NCBI RefSeq assembly: GCF_918698155.1
Contig: NZ_CAKKLX010000016.1
Span: 29,988 to 93,987 of the forward strand
DNA length: 64,000 nucleotides
Direction of reading: 5' to 3'
DNA from: Roseomonas sp. CECT 9278
Lineage (GTDB): Bacteria; Pseudomonadota; Alphaproteobacteria; Acetobacterales; Acetobacteraceae
Below are positions 17,161 through 25,497 of this stretch, one piece after another. The notes under the pieces were generated by a model, which was not told where the DNA came from, ran no database searches, and saw nothing but the letters and a program-made list of their open reading frames with translations. Made by a program: the position numbers and the translations under genes. Every line of letters begins with the position of its first letter. Position 1 is the first letter of the stretch.

Positions 17161-18117
17161 ATGGCCGACTGGACCGTCTCCTCCGAGACCGGCGTGCTGA
17201 CCGATGTGCTGGTCTGCCCGCCCGATCACTACCGCTGGATCCCGACCAACAGCATCGTGCGTCGCACGCTTGCGGGCGCCGATCAGACGCGCACGCTTGC
17301 GGGCGCTGATCAGACGCGCACGCTTGCGGGCGCCGATCAGACGCGCACGCTTGCGGGCGCCGATCAGACGCGCACGCTTGCGGAGGCGCAGCAGCCTTCC
17401 GCGCTGGCGCTGGCCGCGCAGCATGCGGAGCTGGTCGCTGCGCTGCGCCAGGGTGGCGCGCGGGTGCATGTGCTGCCGCCGGAGCCGCACCTCCCCTACA
17501 TGGTCTATACGCGGGATTCCGCGGTGGTCACGCCCTGGGGCGCGGTGCTGTGCCAGCTCGAACGCCCGCAGCGGCGCGGCGAATATGCGGGCGTGATCGA
17601 TTTCCACGGCGGCACCTTGTGGCGGAAGTCGTCCGCCGGCACGCTGGAAGGCGGCGACATCCACATCCTGAAGCCGGGTGTCGCGGTGGTGGGCGCTTCG
17701 GGCGGCCGCACCGACCTGGCGGGCGCCGAGCAATTCGCCGCCTGGCTGCGCGCCGAAGGCTGGGAGGTCCGCATCGAGAGCTTCGACGAACACTTCCTGC
17801 ACCTGGATGTGCTGTTCTGCCTGGCCGCACCCGGCCTGGCGGTGGCGTGCCTCGATGTGCTGGACCCGGATTTCGTCGCCTGGCTGGCGGCACACGGCAT
17901 CCGTTGCATCGACGTGGCCTATCGCGACGCAATGGCGCTGGGGTGCAACATCCTCGCGCTCGGCCGCGGGCGCGTGGTGTCGGCGCGCGGATCAGCCGCG
18001 CTGAACGCCGCGCTGCGTGCGGAGGGGCTGGACGTACTCGACCCCGACCTGTCGCTGTTCACCGCGGGTGGCGGCGGCCCGCATTGCCTGACCGGCCCGC
18101 TGCGGCGGGAGGAGTGA
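17161..18117 (+). CDS. Amidinotransferase/DDAH-like guanidino hydrolase with repeat insertion
   Basis: The 318-aa product has the penta-repeat-fold guanidino-group-modifying triad: E163 (LEGGDIH), H214 (HLDV) and C309 (PHCLT), so it should be a hydrolase such as dimethylargininase, arginine deiminase-like or amidinotransferase-like enzyme. The substrate is not determined. Between residues 36 and 71 four exact copies of TLAGADQTR are inserted, directly after the substrate-side segment YRWIPTN; relatives have one loop there. The insertion is encoded by a 27-bp tandem repeat. The stop is immediately followed by an FAD-linked oxidase gene, and the GGAGG for that gene lies inside this one. Confidence 0.8.
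   Translation: MADWTVSSETGVLTDVLVCPPDHYRWIPTNSIVRRTLAGADQTRTLAGADQTRTLAGADQTRTLAGADQTRTLAEAQQPSALALAAQHAELVAALRQGGARVHVLPPEPHLPYMVYTRDSAVVTPWGAVLCQLERPQRRGEYAGVIDFHGGTLWRKSSAGTLEGGDIHILKPGVAVVGASGGRTDLAGAEQFAAWLRAEGWEVRIESFDEHFLHLDVLFCLAAPGLAVACLDVLDPDFVAWLAAHGIRCIDVAYRDAMALGCNILALGRGRVVSARGSAALNAALRAEGLDVLDPDLSLFTAGGGGPHCLTGPLRREE
17266..17383 (+). repeat. 27-bp coding tandem repeat (4 copies plus part)
   Basis: Units at 17266-17292, 17293-17319, 17320-17346 and 17347-17373 each encode T-L-A-G-A-D-Q-T-R; a fifth partial unit (ACGCTTGCGG) ends at 17383. The only difference seen among full units is a silent GCC to GCT change in unit 2. Such near-identity implies recent slippage or unequal crossing-over, and copy number probably varies between strains. 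Confidence 0.93.
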
Positions 18118-18122
18118 CCACC

Positions 18123-19505
18123 ATGACCACCCCGGCCGATACCGTCATTGCCGCCGCGCGCGCCATCCTCGGCGAGCGCCTCAGCACCAATGCCAGCGTG
18201 CGCGAACAGCATTCGCGCGGCGAGGACACCACCACGCCGACCCTGCCCGACGCCGTCGCCTTCGTGGAGACGACCGAGGAGGTCAGCCGCATCCTGGCGC
18301 TGTGCCACCAGCATGGCGTGGCGGTGACGCCGTTTGGTGCCGGCACGTCGCTGGAAGGGCATGTGAACCCGGTGCGCGCGGGCGTCTCGCTCGACCTGTC
18401 GCGCATGAAGGCGGTGCTGGAGTTGAACGAGGAGGACATGGATGTCCTCATCGAACCGGGCGTGACGCGGCAGGAGCTGAACGCCTTCCTGCGCGACAAG
18501 GGCCTGTTCTTCCCGGTCGATCCCGGCAGTCATGCCAGCATCGGCGGCATGTGCGCCACACGCGCGTCGGGCACCAATGCGGTGCGCTACGGCACCATCC
18601 GGGAGAATGTGCTGGGCCTCGAAGTCGTGCTGGCCGATGGCCGCGTGATCGAGACCGGCGGGCGCACGCGCAAGGCATCGAACGGCTACGACCTGACCAG
18701 GCTGTTCATCGGCTCCGAGGGGACGCTCGGCGTCATCACCAAGATTCGCCTGCGCCTGCATGGCATCCCGGAGGCGATGTCCGCCGCGGTGTGCCAGTTC
18801 CCCACCCTGGCCGCGGCGGTCGAGACAGTCATCACCGTCATGCAGGCCGGCATTCCGGTGGCACGCATCGAATTGCTCGATGCGGACCAGATGGAGGCCT
18901 GCATCCGCTATTCGAAGCTCACGGGCTTCACGCCGCTGACCACGCTGTTCCTGGAATTCCACGGCACCGATGCGTCGGTGAAGGAACAGGCGGAATCGGT
19001 CGAGGCGATCGCCACCGACTTCGGCGCGCAGGGCTTCGCCTGGGCGACGGATGCCGAGAGCCGCAACCGGCTCTGGCAGGCGCGCCACGATGCCTATTGG
19101 GCGGCGGTGGCGCTGAAGCCCGGGCATCGCGGCATCACCACCGATGTCTGCGTACCCATCTCGCGCCTGGCGGAAGCGGTGGTGCAGGCGAAGGAAACGG
19201 CGCTGGCCTCGGGCCTGACATCCTGCATCGTCGGCCATGTGGGCGATGGCAATTTCCACTGCCTGATCCTGTTTCCGGAAGGCGACCAGCAGGGGCTGGA
19301 ACGCGCCTGGGCGCTCGATCGCGCCATCGTCGCGCAGGGGTTGGCGCTGGGCGGGACGTGTTCGGGCGAGCACGGCATCGGCATGGGCAAGCGCGAATTC
19401 CTCGAACAGGAACACGGGCCGGAAGCGCTCGCGGTGATGCGCAGCGTGAAGGTCGCGCTCGATCCGCGCGGCATCATGAATCCCGGCAAGATGTTCCGGA
19501 ACTGA
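18123..19505 (+). CDS. FAD-linked hydroxyacid oxidase (GlcD / D-lactate dehydrogenase family)
   Basis: This 460-aa protein has the PCMH-type FAD-binding region (VTPFGAGTSLEGH, IGGMCATRASGTNAVRYG) followed by the C-terminal FAD-oxidase domain, with HVGDGNFH and CSGEHGIGMGK near the end. Members oxidise D-lactate, glycolate or D-2-hydroxyglutarate and pass electrons to the respiratory chain or cytochrome c. GGAGGA nine bases upstream favours ATG 18123, though a GTG at 18114 overlapping the previous stop is possible. An MFS gene begins four bases after the stop, perhaps as the uptake system for the hydroxyacid. Confidence 0.9.
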   Translation: MTTPADTVIAAARAILGERLSTNASVREQHSRGEDTTTPTLPDAVAFVETTEEVSRILALCHQHGVAVTPFGAGTSLEGHVNPVRAGVSLDLSRMKAVLELNEEDMDVLIEPGVTRQELNAFLRDKGLFFPVDPGSHASIGGMCATRASGTNAVRYGTIRENVLGLEVVLADGRVIETGGRTRKASNGYDLTRLFIGSEGTLGVITKIRLRLHGIPEAMSAAVCQFPTLAAAVETVITVMQAGIPVARIELLDADQMEACIRYSKLTGFTPLTTLFLEFHGTDASVKEQAESVEAIATDFGAQGFAWATDAESRNRLWQARHDAYWAAVALKPGHRGITTDVCVPISRLAEAVVQAKETALASGLTSCIVGHVGDGNFHCLILFPEGDQQGLERAWALDRAIVAQGLALGGTCSGEHGIGMGKREFLEQEHGPEALAVMRSVKVALDPRGIMNPGKMFRN

Positions 19506-19509
19506 CGGG

Positions 19510-20691
19510 TTGGACCTGCTCGGGCTGTCCGTCCTGGCGCTCGCGCTCGGCCATGTCTTCTCCAACGCGGTGCGCACGGTGCCGGCGATGGCGGCGGATG
19601 TGCTGCAGCGCGACCTCGGCCTGTCCGCGGAGGGGCTCGGCGCGCTGACCGGCGCGTTTCCGGCGGCCTTCGCGCTGGCCATGCTGCCGGTGGGCGTGGC
19701 GCTCGATCGCTACGGCGTGAAGCGCACGGCGCTGGCGCTGATGGGAGTCTCGGCGGTGGGGTCGCTGCTGGCGGCGGTGGCGACCGGCCCGTGGTCGATG
19801 CTGGCGGCGCAGGCGGTGCTGGGCATCGGGTGTTCGGGGATGCTGATGTGCCCCATCACCTATGCGGCGAAGAACCTGCCGCCGCAGAAATTCGGTCTGT
19901 GGGGCGGTGTCATCCAGGCCTTCGGCAATACCGGGATGCTGCTGTCGGCCAGCCCCCTTGCGCTGCTGGTGGACCATGCCGGCTGGCGCGCGGGCTATGT
20001 GGCCTGCGCGCTGCTCGCGCTCGGCGCGATGGCGGCGGTGGCGGCCATCGTGCGCGAAAGCGTCGCGCCTGCACAGGCACGGCGGTCGGTCGCGGAGGAT
20101 GCGCGCGACGTCGTCACACTCGCGCTGTCGCGCGACATCCGCGGCCCGGTGGTGATCGCCTTCGCCTCCTTCGCCGCGGTGCTGGGCGTGCGCGGGCTGT
20201 GGGGCGGGCCCTGGCTGATGGAGGTGAAGGGGCTGCCGCGCCTCGAAGCCGGCCATGTGCTGCTCGCCTGCACCGTCGCGCTGATCATCGGCCCGGCGGT
20301 GGCAGGGCTGCTGGAACGGCGTTTCCAGGCGCATCGGCGCGCCCTGCTGGTGGTCGGGCATCTCGGCGGTGCGGCGATGATCGGGCTGCTGGTGCTGGGC
20401 GGCGCGCTGGGCTGGGGCGCGGGCGCGGATGCGGTGGTGCTGGCGGGATTCGGGCTGCTGATTTCCCTGCAGGTGATCTGCTTCGCGCTGGTGCGCGCGG
20501 CGGTGCCGCCCGAACGCGTGGGGCGTGCGCTGTCGGCGATGAACATGTCGTTCTTCGGCGGCGCGGCGGTGCTGCAGGCGGCATCCGGCGCGGCAGCCGC
20601 GGCAGGCGGCGTGGGCGCGGCGCTGCTGGTCTTCGCGGTGGCGCTGGTGGCCTGCACGCTCGCCTTCCTGCGCCTGCCCGGGCCGCGCTGA
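19510..20691 (+). CDS. MFS transporter
   Basis: A 393-aa protein with about twelve hydrophobic helices, MFS loop ALDRYGVKR after helix 2 and a central charged loop between the two six-helix halves. It begins with a TTG four bases after the FAD-oxidase stop, so it is almost certainly co-translated with that enzyme and could carry its hydroxyacid substrate or product. The helix pattern resembles the nitrate/oxalate-formate-like branch, but that is a loose judgement. The substrate is not readable. Confidence 0.8.
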   Translation: MDLLGLSVLALALGHVFSNAVRTVPAMAADVLQRDLGLSAEGLGALTGAFPAAFALAMLPVGVALDRYGVKRTALALMGVSAVGSLLAAVATGPWSMLAAQAVLGIGCSGMLMCPITYAAKNLPPQKFGLWGGVIQAFGNTGMLLSASPLALLVDHAGWRAGYVACALLALGAMAAVAAIVRESVAPAQARRSVAEDARDVVTLALSRDIRGPVVIAFASFAAVLGVRGLWGGPWLMEVKGLPRLEAGHVLLACTVALIIGPAVAGLLERRFQAHRRALLVVGHLGGAAMIGLLVLGGALGWGAGADAVVLAGFGLLISLQVICFALVRAAVPPERVGRALSAMNMSFFGGAAVLQAASGAAAAAGGVGAALLVFAVALVACTLAFLRLPGPR

Positions 20692-20811
20692 ACGGACGGC
20701 CGCGCGGCTTGTCCGCACCAGCGCGCGACGTCACGGCTTCTTCATCGGTCCGTCATCCCGTCATCGCAGACGCCATGGCACGCGCTGCGGGCCAAAGACC
20801 GGGAGCCCGCC

Positions 20812-21723
20812 ATGATTCTCCGCCGCACCGCCCTTGCCCTGCCTGCGCTCGGCCTGCTGCCGCGCGCCGCCGCCGCCCAGGCCGATTGGCGCGCCAGCCT
20901 GCGCGAAGTGCGCTACGGCATGATCTCGGTCGAGAACGAACGCGACGCCATCGCGCGCCTGCAAGGCCTGTCGGGCTACATGGCGCAATCGCTGGGCGTG
21001 CCCTTTCGCGTGTTCCGCGGGTCCGACTACGCCGCGGTGGTCGAGGCGATGCGCTCGGGCCATGCCGAACTCGCCTATCTTGGCCCGGCCTCCTACGGGC
21101 TGGCGCGTCGCGTGATGGGCGAACGGGTCGCGCCGATCTTCCGCTACATCGACAATGCCGGGCTCGATGGCTACCACTCGGTGATGATCGTGAAGGCCGA
21201 CAGCCCGGTGCAGCGGCTGGAAGACCTGCGCGGCAAGACGCTCGGCTTCAGCGATCCGAACTCGACCTCCGGCTTCCAGGTGCCGGGCTGGTTCCTGCGC
21301 CGCCAGGGCATGGACCCCGCCACATACTTCTCGCGCACCGGCTTCGCCGGCAGCCACGAGCAGAACGTCATCGCCGTGATCAACGGTACCTACGATGCCG
21401 CCGTGGTTGCCTATTCCAACGAGGACCGCAACACCTTCCAGCGCATGGTCGAGAAGGGCATGATCCCGGCCAATGCCGTGCGCGTGATCTGGCGTTCGCC
21501 GCTCATTCCGAACAGCCCGATCGTGGTCCGCATGGACCTGCCGGAAGCCTTCCGCCGCGACGTCACGGCCGCCTTCGCCGCGATGCCGGAACGCGAACCG
21601 CAGGCGTTCCGCGAGATGTCGTCCAATGCCCGCGGCCTGGCGCCCGCGAAGCACGAGGACTACCTCGACATCATGGCGATCCTCGAGGAGAACGCGCAGC
21701 GGCGCCGCGAACGGCGCAGCTGA
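20812..21723 (+). CDS. phnD: Phosphonate-type ABC transporter substrate-binding protein
   Basis: This 303-aa periplasmic protein begins with a signal peptide (MILRRTALALPALGLLPRAAAAQ, with an Arg pair) and has the PhnD pattern: VRYGMISVENE, AELAYLGPASYG, LEDLRGKTLGFSDPNSTSG, SHEQNVIAVINGTYDAAVV. It should capture phosphonate, phosphite or a related oxyanion. Two permease genes follow with minimal gaps, but no PhnC ATPase gene is found in this window. The start is the ATG at the signal peptide with GGAG upstream. Confidence 0.88.
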   Translation: MILRRTALALPALGLLPRAAAAQADWRASLREVRYGMISVENERDAIARLQGLSGYMAQSLGVPFRVFRGSDYAAVVEAMRSGHAELAYLGPASYGLARRVMGERVAPIFRYIDNAGLDGYHSVMIVKADSPVQRLEDLRGKTLGFSDPNSTSGFQVPGWFLRRQGMDPATYFSRTGFAGSHEQNVIAVINGTYDAAVVAYSNEDRNTFQRMVEKGMIPANAVRVIWRSPLIPNSPIVVRMDLPEAFRRDVTAAFAAMPEREPQAFREMSSNARGLAPAKHEDYLDIMAILEENAQRRRERRS

Positions 21724-21725
21724 GC

Positions 21726-22583
21726 GTGACCGCCGGCGCCGTCCTCGCGGTCGAGGGGCGCTGGCGCGCCGCGCGGACGCGGCAGCGCTGGCGCCTTGCG
21801 CTGGCCGCCGCCGCCTTCGCCGCCGCGGTGCTGGGGTCGGCCTGGATCGGCGAGGTCAGCGTCACGCGCCTGGTGCGCGGTGTTCCGCTGGCCTGGGACT
21901 ACATCTACCGCACGCTGCCCGACATCGCGTGGTCCACCGCGGGCACCGACATCGCCTATTGGATGTGGGGCTTTCGCGACTGGGTCGCCTTGCTCGGTGA
22001 CACGCTGCTGATGGCCTATGTCGGCACCGTGCTGGGGGGTGGCGTGGCGCTGCTGCTGTCCTTCCCGGCGGCCGCCACGTTGGCGCCCGGGCCGGTCGTG
22101 CAGTTGGTGCGGCGCGTGCTGGAATTCATGCGGACCGTGCCCACGCTGGTGCTCGCGCTGGTGTTTGTCTACGCCTTCGGCCTGGGCGCCTTCGCCGGCG
22201 TGCTGGCGATCGCGGTGCATACCGCCGGCGCGCTGGGCAAGCTGTTCGCCGAGGAACACGAGAATGTCGCGCTCGGTCCGGTCGAGGGCGTGCGCGCCGC
22301 CGGCGGGTCCTGGCCCGCGCAGATGCGCTATGGCGTGCTGCCGCAGTCGCTGCCCGGCGTGCTGTCCTATGGCCTGCTGCGCTTCGAGATCAATGTGCGT
22401 GAAGCCAGCGTGCTCGGCATCGTCGGCGCCGGCGGCATTGGGGAGGAGCTGTACCTCGCGGTGCGGCAATTCGAATACCAGGACATCTCGGCGATCCTGG
22501 TGCTGATCCTGCTGACCGTGACCGCCATCGACCTGCTGTGCGGTCGGCTGCGCGCCCGCGTGCTGGGCGCGCGCGCGGCATGA
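21726..22583 (+). CDS. phnE: Phosphonate ABC transporter permease 1
   Basis: This 285-aa membrane protein has about six helices and the EAA-type ATPase-contact loop (EGVRAAGGSWPAQMRYGVLPQ) followed by VREASVLGIVGAGGIGEEL, the PhnE signature. GTG at 21726, two bases after phnD's stop, is the likely start; the open frame runs far upstream through phnD but only as an out-of-frame shadow. Its stop overlaps the ATG of the second permease. It should form a heterodimeric channel with permease 2, energised by an ATPase encoded elsewhere. Confidence 0.88.
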   Translation: MTAGAVLAVEGRWRAARTRQRWRLALAAAAFAAAVLGSAWIGEVSVTRLVRGVPLAWDYIYRTLPDIAWSTAGTDIAYWMWGFRDWVALLGDTLLMAYVGTVLGGGVALLLSFPAAATLAPGPVVQLVRRVLEFMRTVPTLVLALVFVYAFGLGAFAGVLAIAVHTAGALGKLFAEEHENVALGPVEGVRAAGGSWPAQMRYGVLPQSLPGVLSYGLLRFEINVREASVLGIVGAGGIGEELYLAVRQFEYQDISAILVLILLTVTAIDLLCGRLRARVLGARAA

Positions 22584-23347
22584 GGCGGCTGGGCGCGACA
22601 CCGCTGATCTTCGCGCTCGGCTTCGTGCTGCTGCTGGCCGGGCTGTGGCGCATCGACGCGTCGCCCGAGCGCATCTGGGCGGGGCTGTCGCGGCTCGGCT
22701 GGCTGGTCGCGCTGATGTGGCCGCCCACGGCGGGTGGCGCCTTCCCCGACCTGCTGCACGGGCTGGCCGAAAGCCTGGCCATGGCCTTCCTGGGCACGGT
22801 GCTGGCGGTGGTGGCGGCGCTGCCGCTGGCGCTGCTGGGCGCCGGCAACGTGGTGGGCAGCGCGCTGCTGCGGTTCTCGGTGCGGCGCGTCTATGACGGG
22901 CTGCGCGGCATCGACACGCTGATCTGGGCGCTGATCTTCGTCTCGGCGGTCGGGCTGGGCCCCTTCGCCGGCATCCTGGCGCTGGCGGTGCCCGATACCG
23001 GCACGCTGGCCAAGCTGTTCAGCGAGGCGCTGGAGAGCGCCGACCGCCGCCAGGTGGAGGCGGTGCGCGCGGCCGGCGCGGGACGCCTGCTGGCGGTGCG
23101 GATCGGCCTGCTGCCGCAGGTCGCGCCGGTGATGCTGGCGCAGGTGCTCTACACGCTGGAATCCAATGCGCGGTCCTCGACCGTGCTTGGCATCGTGGGG
23201 GCGGGCGGGATCGGCCTGGCACTGTCCGACCGCATCCGCATCAACAACTGGGACGAGGCCGCCTTCATCGTGCTGATGATCCTGGTGATGGTCGCCGCCA
23301 TCGACCTGGCGAGCCGGACCCTCCGGCTGCGGCTGATCCGCGCCTGA
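22580..23347 (+). CDS. phnE: Phosphonate ABC transporter permease 2
   Basis: The 255-aa product is a second, shorter PhnE: about six helices, coupling loop EAVRAAGAGRLLAVRIGLLPQ and SSTVLGIVGAGGIGLAL. The ATG overlaps the stop of permease 1 (ATGA). Two distinct PhnE subunits are common in rhizobial and related phn systems. Here the operon ends after this gene; the next gene, a universal stress protein, starts 36 bases later and is unrelated in function. Confidence 0.88.
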   Translation: MRRLGATPLIFALGFVLLLAGLWRIDASPERIWAGLSRLGWLVALMWPPTAGGAFPDLLHGLAESLAMAFLGTVLAVVAALPLALLGAGNVVGSALLRFSVRRVYDGLRGIDTLIWALIFVSAVGLGPFAGILALAVPDTGTLAKLFSEALESADRRQVEAVRAAGAGRLLAVRIGLLPQVAPVMLAQVLYTLESNARSSTVLGIVGAGGIGLALSDRIRINNWDEAAFIVLMILVMVAAIDLASRTLRLRLIRA

Positions 23348-23383
23348 CTTCCGCGGTCGGGGGGAACCGTTGTAAAAGCGGGA

Positions 23384-24217
23384 ATGATCCGTTCGATCCT
23401 GGTCGCGTTGGACGACACCGATGGTGCGCGGCGTGCCCGCGACCTTGCCATCGACCTCGCGCACCGCACCGGCGCGTCGCTGACCGCCGCCACCGTGCTC
23501 GACTGGCCGCATGTGCGCGACGCGCATGAGGCGGTGCCCGCCGGCGCCGCCGCCTTCAAGGAGCGCCGCGACGCCGCCCGCACCAGGCGCGCCGAGGAAG
23601 AGGCCGAGGCCGCCTTCGCCGCTTGCACCGCCGCGGCCGGCGACATGCGCTTCACCCGCCTGCGCCTGACCGACGCGCCGGAACCCGCGCTGCTCGCCGC
23701 CGGCGTGTCGCACGACCTGATCGTGATCGGCCGCGACTCGACCCTCGGGCTCGAGGACTGCCCCGACGGCCTGGCGCCGGTGATCGAGGCCCTGCTGCAT
23801 GACGGCGCGCGCCCGTTGCTGGTGGTGCCGCCCGGCCCGCCGGTGACGGCCGGCGGCGTGCTGGTCGGCTATGACGGCTCCATCCCGGCGATGCGCGCGA
23901 TCCAGTTGTTCGCGCTGCTGGGGCTGGCCGGGGACCTGCCGGTGACGGTGCTGTCGGTCGCGGAGACCCGGGCCGAGGCCACGCGCCTGGCCGAGGAGGC
24001 CGCGGGCTACCTGCGCGCCCATGGCATGGCGGCGCAGCCCTTGGCGCTGGACGGCGCGCGCCCGGTGGATGCCCTGCTGACCGAGGCCGCCGCCATGCCG
24101 GCCCGCCTGCTGGTGATGGGGTCCTTCGAGACCAGCGGGCTGCGCGCGCTGTTCACCGGTTCGGCCACGCGGCGCCTGCTGCATGCGGCGCCATGCCCGG
24201 TTTTCGTCGCCCATTGA
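23384..24217 (+). CDS. Tandem universal stress protein
   Basis: The 277-aa product has two Usp domains: residues 1-150 starting MIRSILVALDDTDGARRA, and residues 157-277 starting VLVGYDGSIPAMRA and ending VMGSFETSGLRALFTGSAT...CPVFVAH. The second domain keeps the G-x2-G-x9-G-S-type ATP loop in approximate form; the first lacks a clear one. Usp proteins bind ATP or small molecules and help survival under stress. The gene follows the phn transporter on the same strand but its own start has only a weak ribosome site (GCGGGA). Confidence 0.85.
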   Translation: MIRSILVALDDTDGARRARDLAIDLAHRTGASLTAATVLDWPHVRDAHEAVPAGAAAFKERRDAARTRRAEEEAEAAFAACTAAAGDMRFTRLRLTDAPEPALLAAGVSHDLIVIGRDSTLGLEDCPDGLAPVIEALLHDGARPLLVVPPGPPVTAGGVLVGYDGSIPAMRAIQLFALLGLAGDLPVTVLSVAETRAEATRLAEEAAGYLRAHGMAAQPLALDGARPVDALLTEAAAMPARLLVMGSFETSGLRALFTGSATRRLLHAAPCPVFVAH

Positions 24218-24297
24218 AGCGCGCCGGACCGGCCGCCCGGCATGGTTCATCGTAACGCGGCTTGACGCGGCATGCTGCAACGCGACATGACCAAGGG

Positions 24298-25491
24298 ATG
24301 ATCCCGAACGTCACCCTGCGTTCCCTGGCTGGTGCCTTCGCGCTGCTGCTGGCCGCGAGCCTTCCCGCCGCCGCCCAGTTCGGCCCCCAGGGCCCGCCGG
24401 CAGTGGGCGTGCAGGTGGCCGAGCGCCGGCCGATCACCGAGACCATCGAATTCGTCGGCCGGGTCGAGGCGACCGACCGCGTCAATATCCGCGCCCGCGT
24501 CACCGGCTTCCTGCAGGAGCGCCTGTTCCGCGAGGGCGGCGACGTGACCGAGGGCGAGGTGCTCTACCGGCTCGAACGCGCGCCCTTCCAGGCGCAGGTC
24601 GAGCAGGCCCAGGCCAACCTGGCGGGCGCCAATGCGACGCTGGAGAATACCCGTGTCGCGCTGTCCCGCGCGCGGGAACTGCGCCAGACCGGCACCGGCA
24701 CGCAGGTGGCGCTGGACAATGCGCTGGCGCTGGAACGCACCGCCGCGGCCAATGTGCTCGCGGCCGAGGCCGCCGTGCGGGTGGCGCAGATCAACCTGGG
24801 CTATACCGAGATCACGGCGCCGATCGCCGGGCAGATCGGCCGGTCGGTGCTGGCGGTGGGCAATGTGGTGGGGCCGGATGCCGGCACGCTGTCCACCATC
24901 GTCAGCCAGGATCCGATGCGCGTGGCCTTCGCGGTGAGCCAGCGCACCGCGCTCGAACTGCGCAACCGCTTCGAGGGGCGCGGCGGGCCGACCGCCGTGC
25001 TGGTGCGCATCCGCACCACCGATGGGCGGAACTTCCCCGAGACCGGTCGGATCGACTTCGTGGACAACCAGATCGACCGCAACACCGACACCATCCTGGT
25101 GCGCGCGCTGATCCCCAACCCGATCCGCCAGGTGGGTGGCCAGGCCTCCAGCGTCTCGCCGCGCGAATTGGTGGACGGGCAGTTCGTCAGTGTCACCGTG
25201 GAAGGCGCCGAGCCGGTCATGGCCATCACGCTGCCGCGCGCCGCCGTGCTGCAGGACCAGCAAGGCGCCTTCGTCTTCGTGGTGGGCCAGGGCAATGTCG
25301 CAACGCGGCGCAACGTGACGCTCGGGCGTTCCACGCCGGAGCGCGCGGTGATCGAGGGCGGGCTGCAGGGCGGCGAGACGGTGGTGGTCGAGGGGCTCCA
25401 GCGCGTGCGCCCCGGCCAGCCGGTCAACCCCGCGCCGGTCGATGCACCACCGCCGCCGCGCCCGACGCCGCAGCCCCCGGCGCGGGGCTGA
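24298..25491 (+). CDS. RND efflux periplasmic adaptor (AcrA/MexE-like)
   Basis: This 397-aa protein has a signal peptide (ending AASLPAAAQ), the biotinyl-lipoyl hairpin halves VNIRARVTGFLQERLFREGGDVTEGEVLYRLE and ITAPIAGQIGRS, a coiled-coil arm between them, and a beta-barrel region; the tail is Pro-rich. It bridges the inner-membrane RND pump to an outer-membrane channel. The ATG at 24298 begins the signal peptide; AAGGG immediately before it is a poor ribosome site, so start choice rests on the signal. The RND permease gene follows after six bases; no outer-membrane channel gene is present. Confidence 0.9.
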   Translation: MIPNVTLRSLAGAFALLLAASLPAAAQFGPQGPPAVGVQVAERRPITETIEFVGRVEATDRVNIRARVTGFLQERLFREGGDVTEGEVLYRLERAPFQAQVEQAQANLAGANATLENTRVALSRARELRQTGTGTQVALDNALALERTAAANVLAAEAAVRVAQINLGYTEITAPIAGQIGRSVLAVGNVVGPDAGTLSTIVSQDPMRVAFAVSQRTALELRNRFEGRGGPTAVLVRIRTTDGRNFPETGRIDFVDNQIDRNTDTILVRALIPNPIRQVGGQASSVSPRELVDGQFVSVTVEGAEPVMAITLPRAAVLQDQQGAFVFVVGQGNVATRRNVTLGRSTPERAVIEGGLQGGETVVVEGLQRVRPGQPVNPAPVDAPPPPRPTPQPPARG

Positions 25492-25497
25492 ACGCGC

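Noticed and set aside
17266..17383. Possible CRISPR-like array in the 27-bp repeats
   Set aside because: Units are contiguous with no spacers and encode repeating residues in a real gene.
19791..21725. Long open frame extending upstream of phnE permease 1
   Set aside because: It overlaps the MFS and phnD genes in another frame; GTG 21726 directly behind phnD gives the family-like start.
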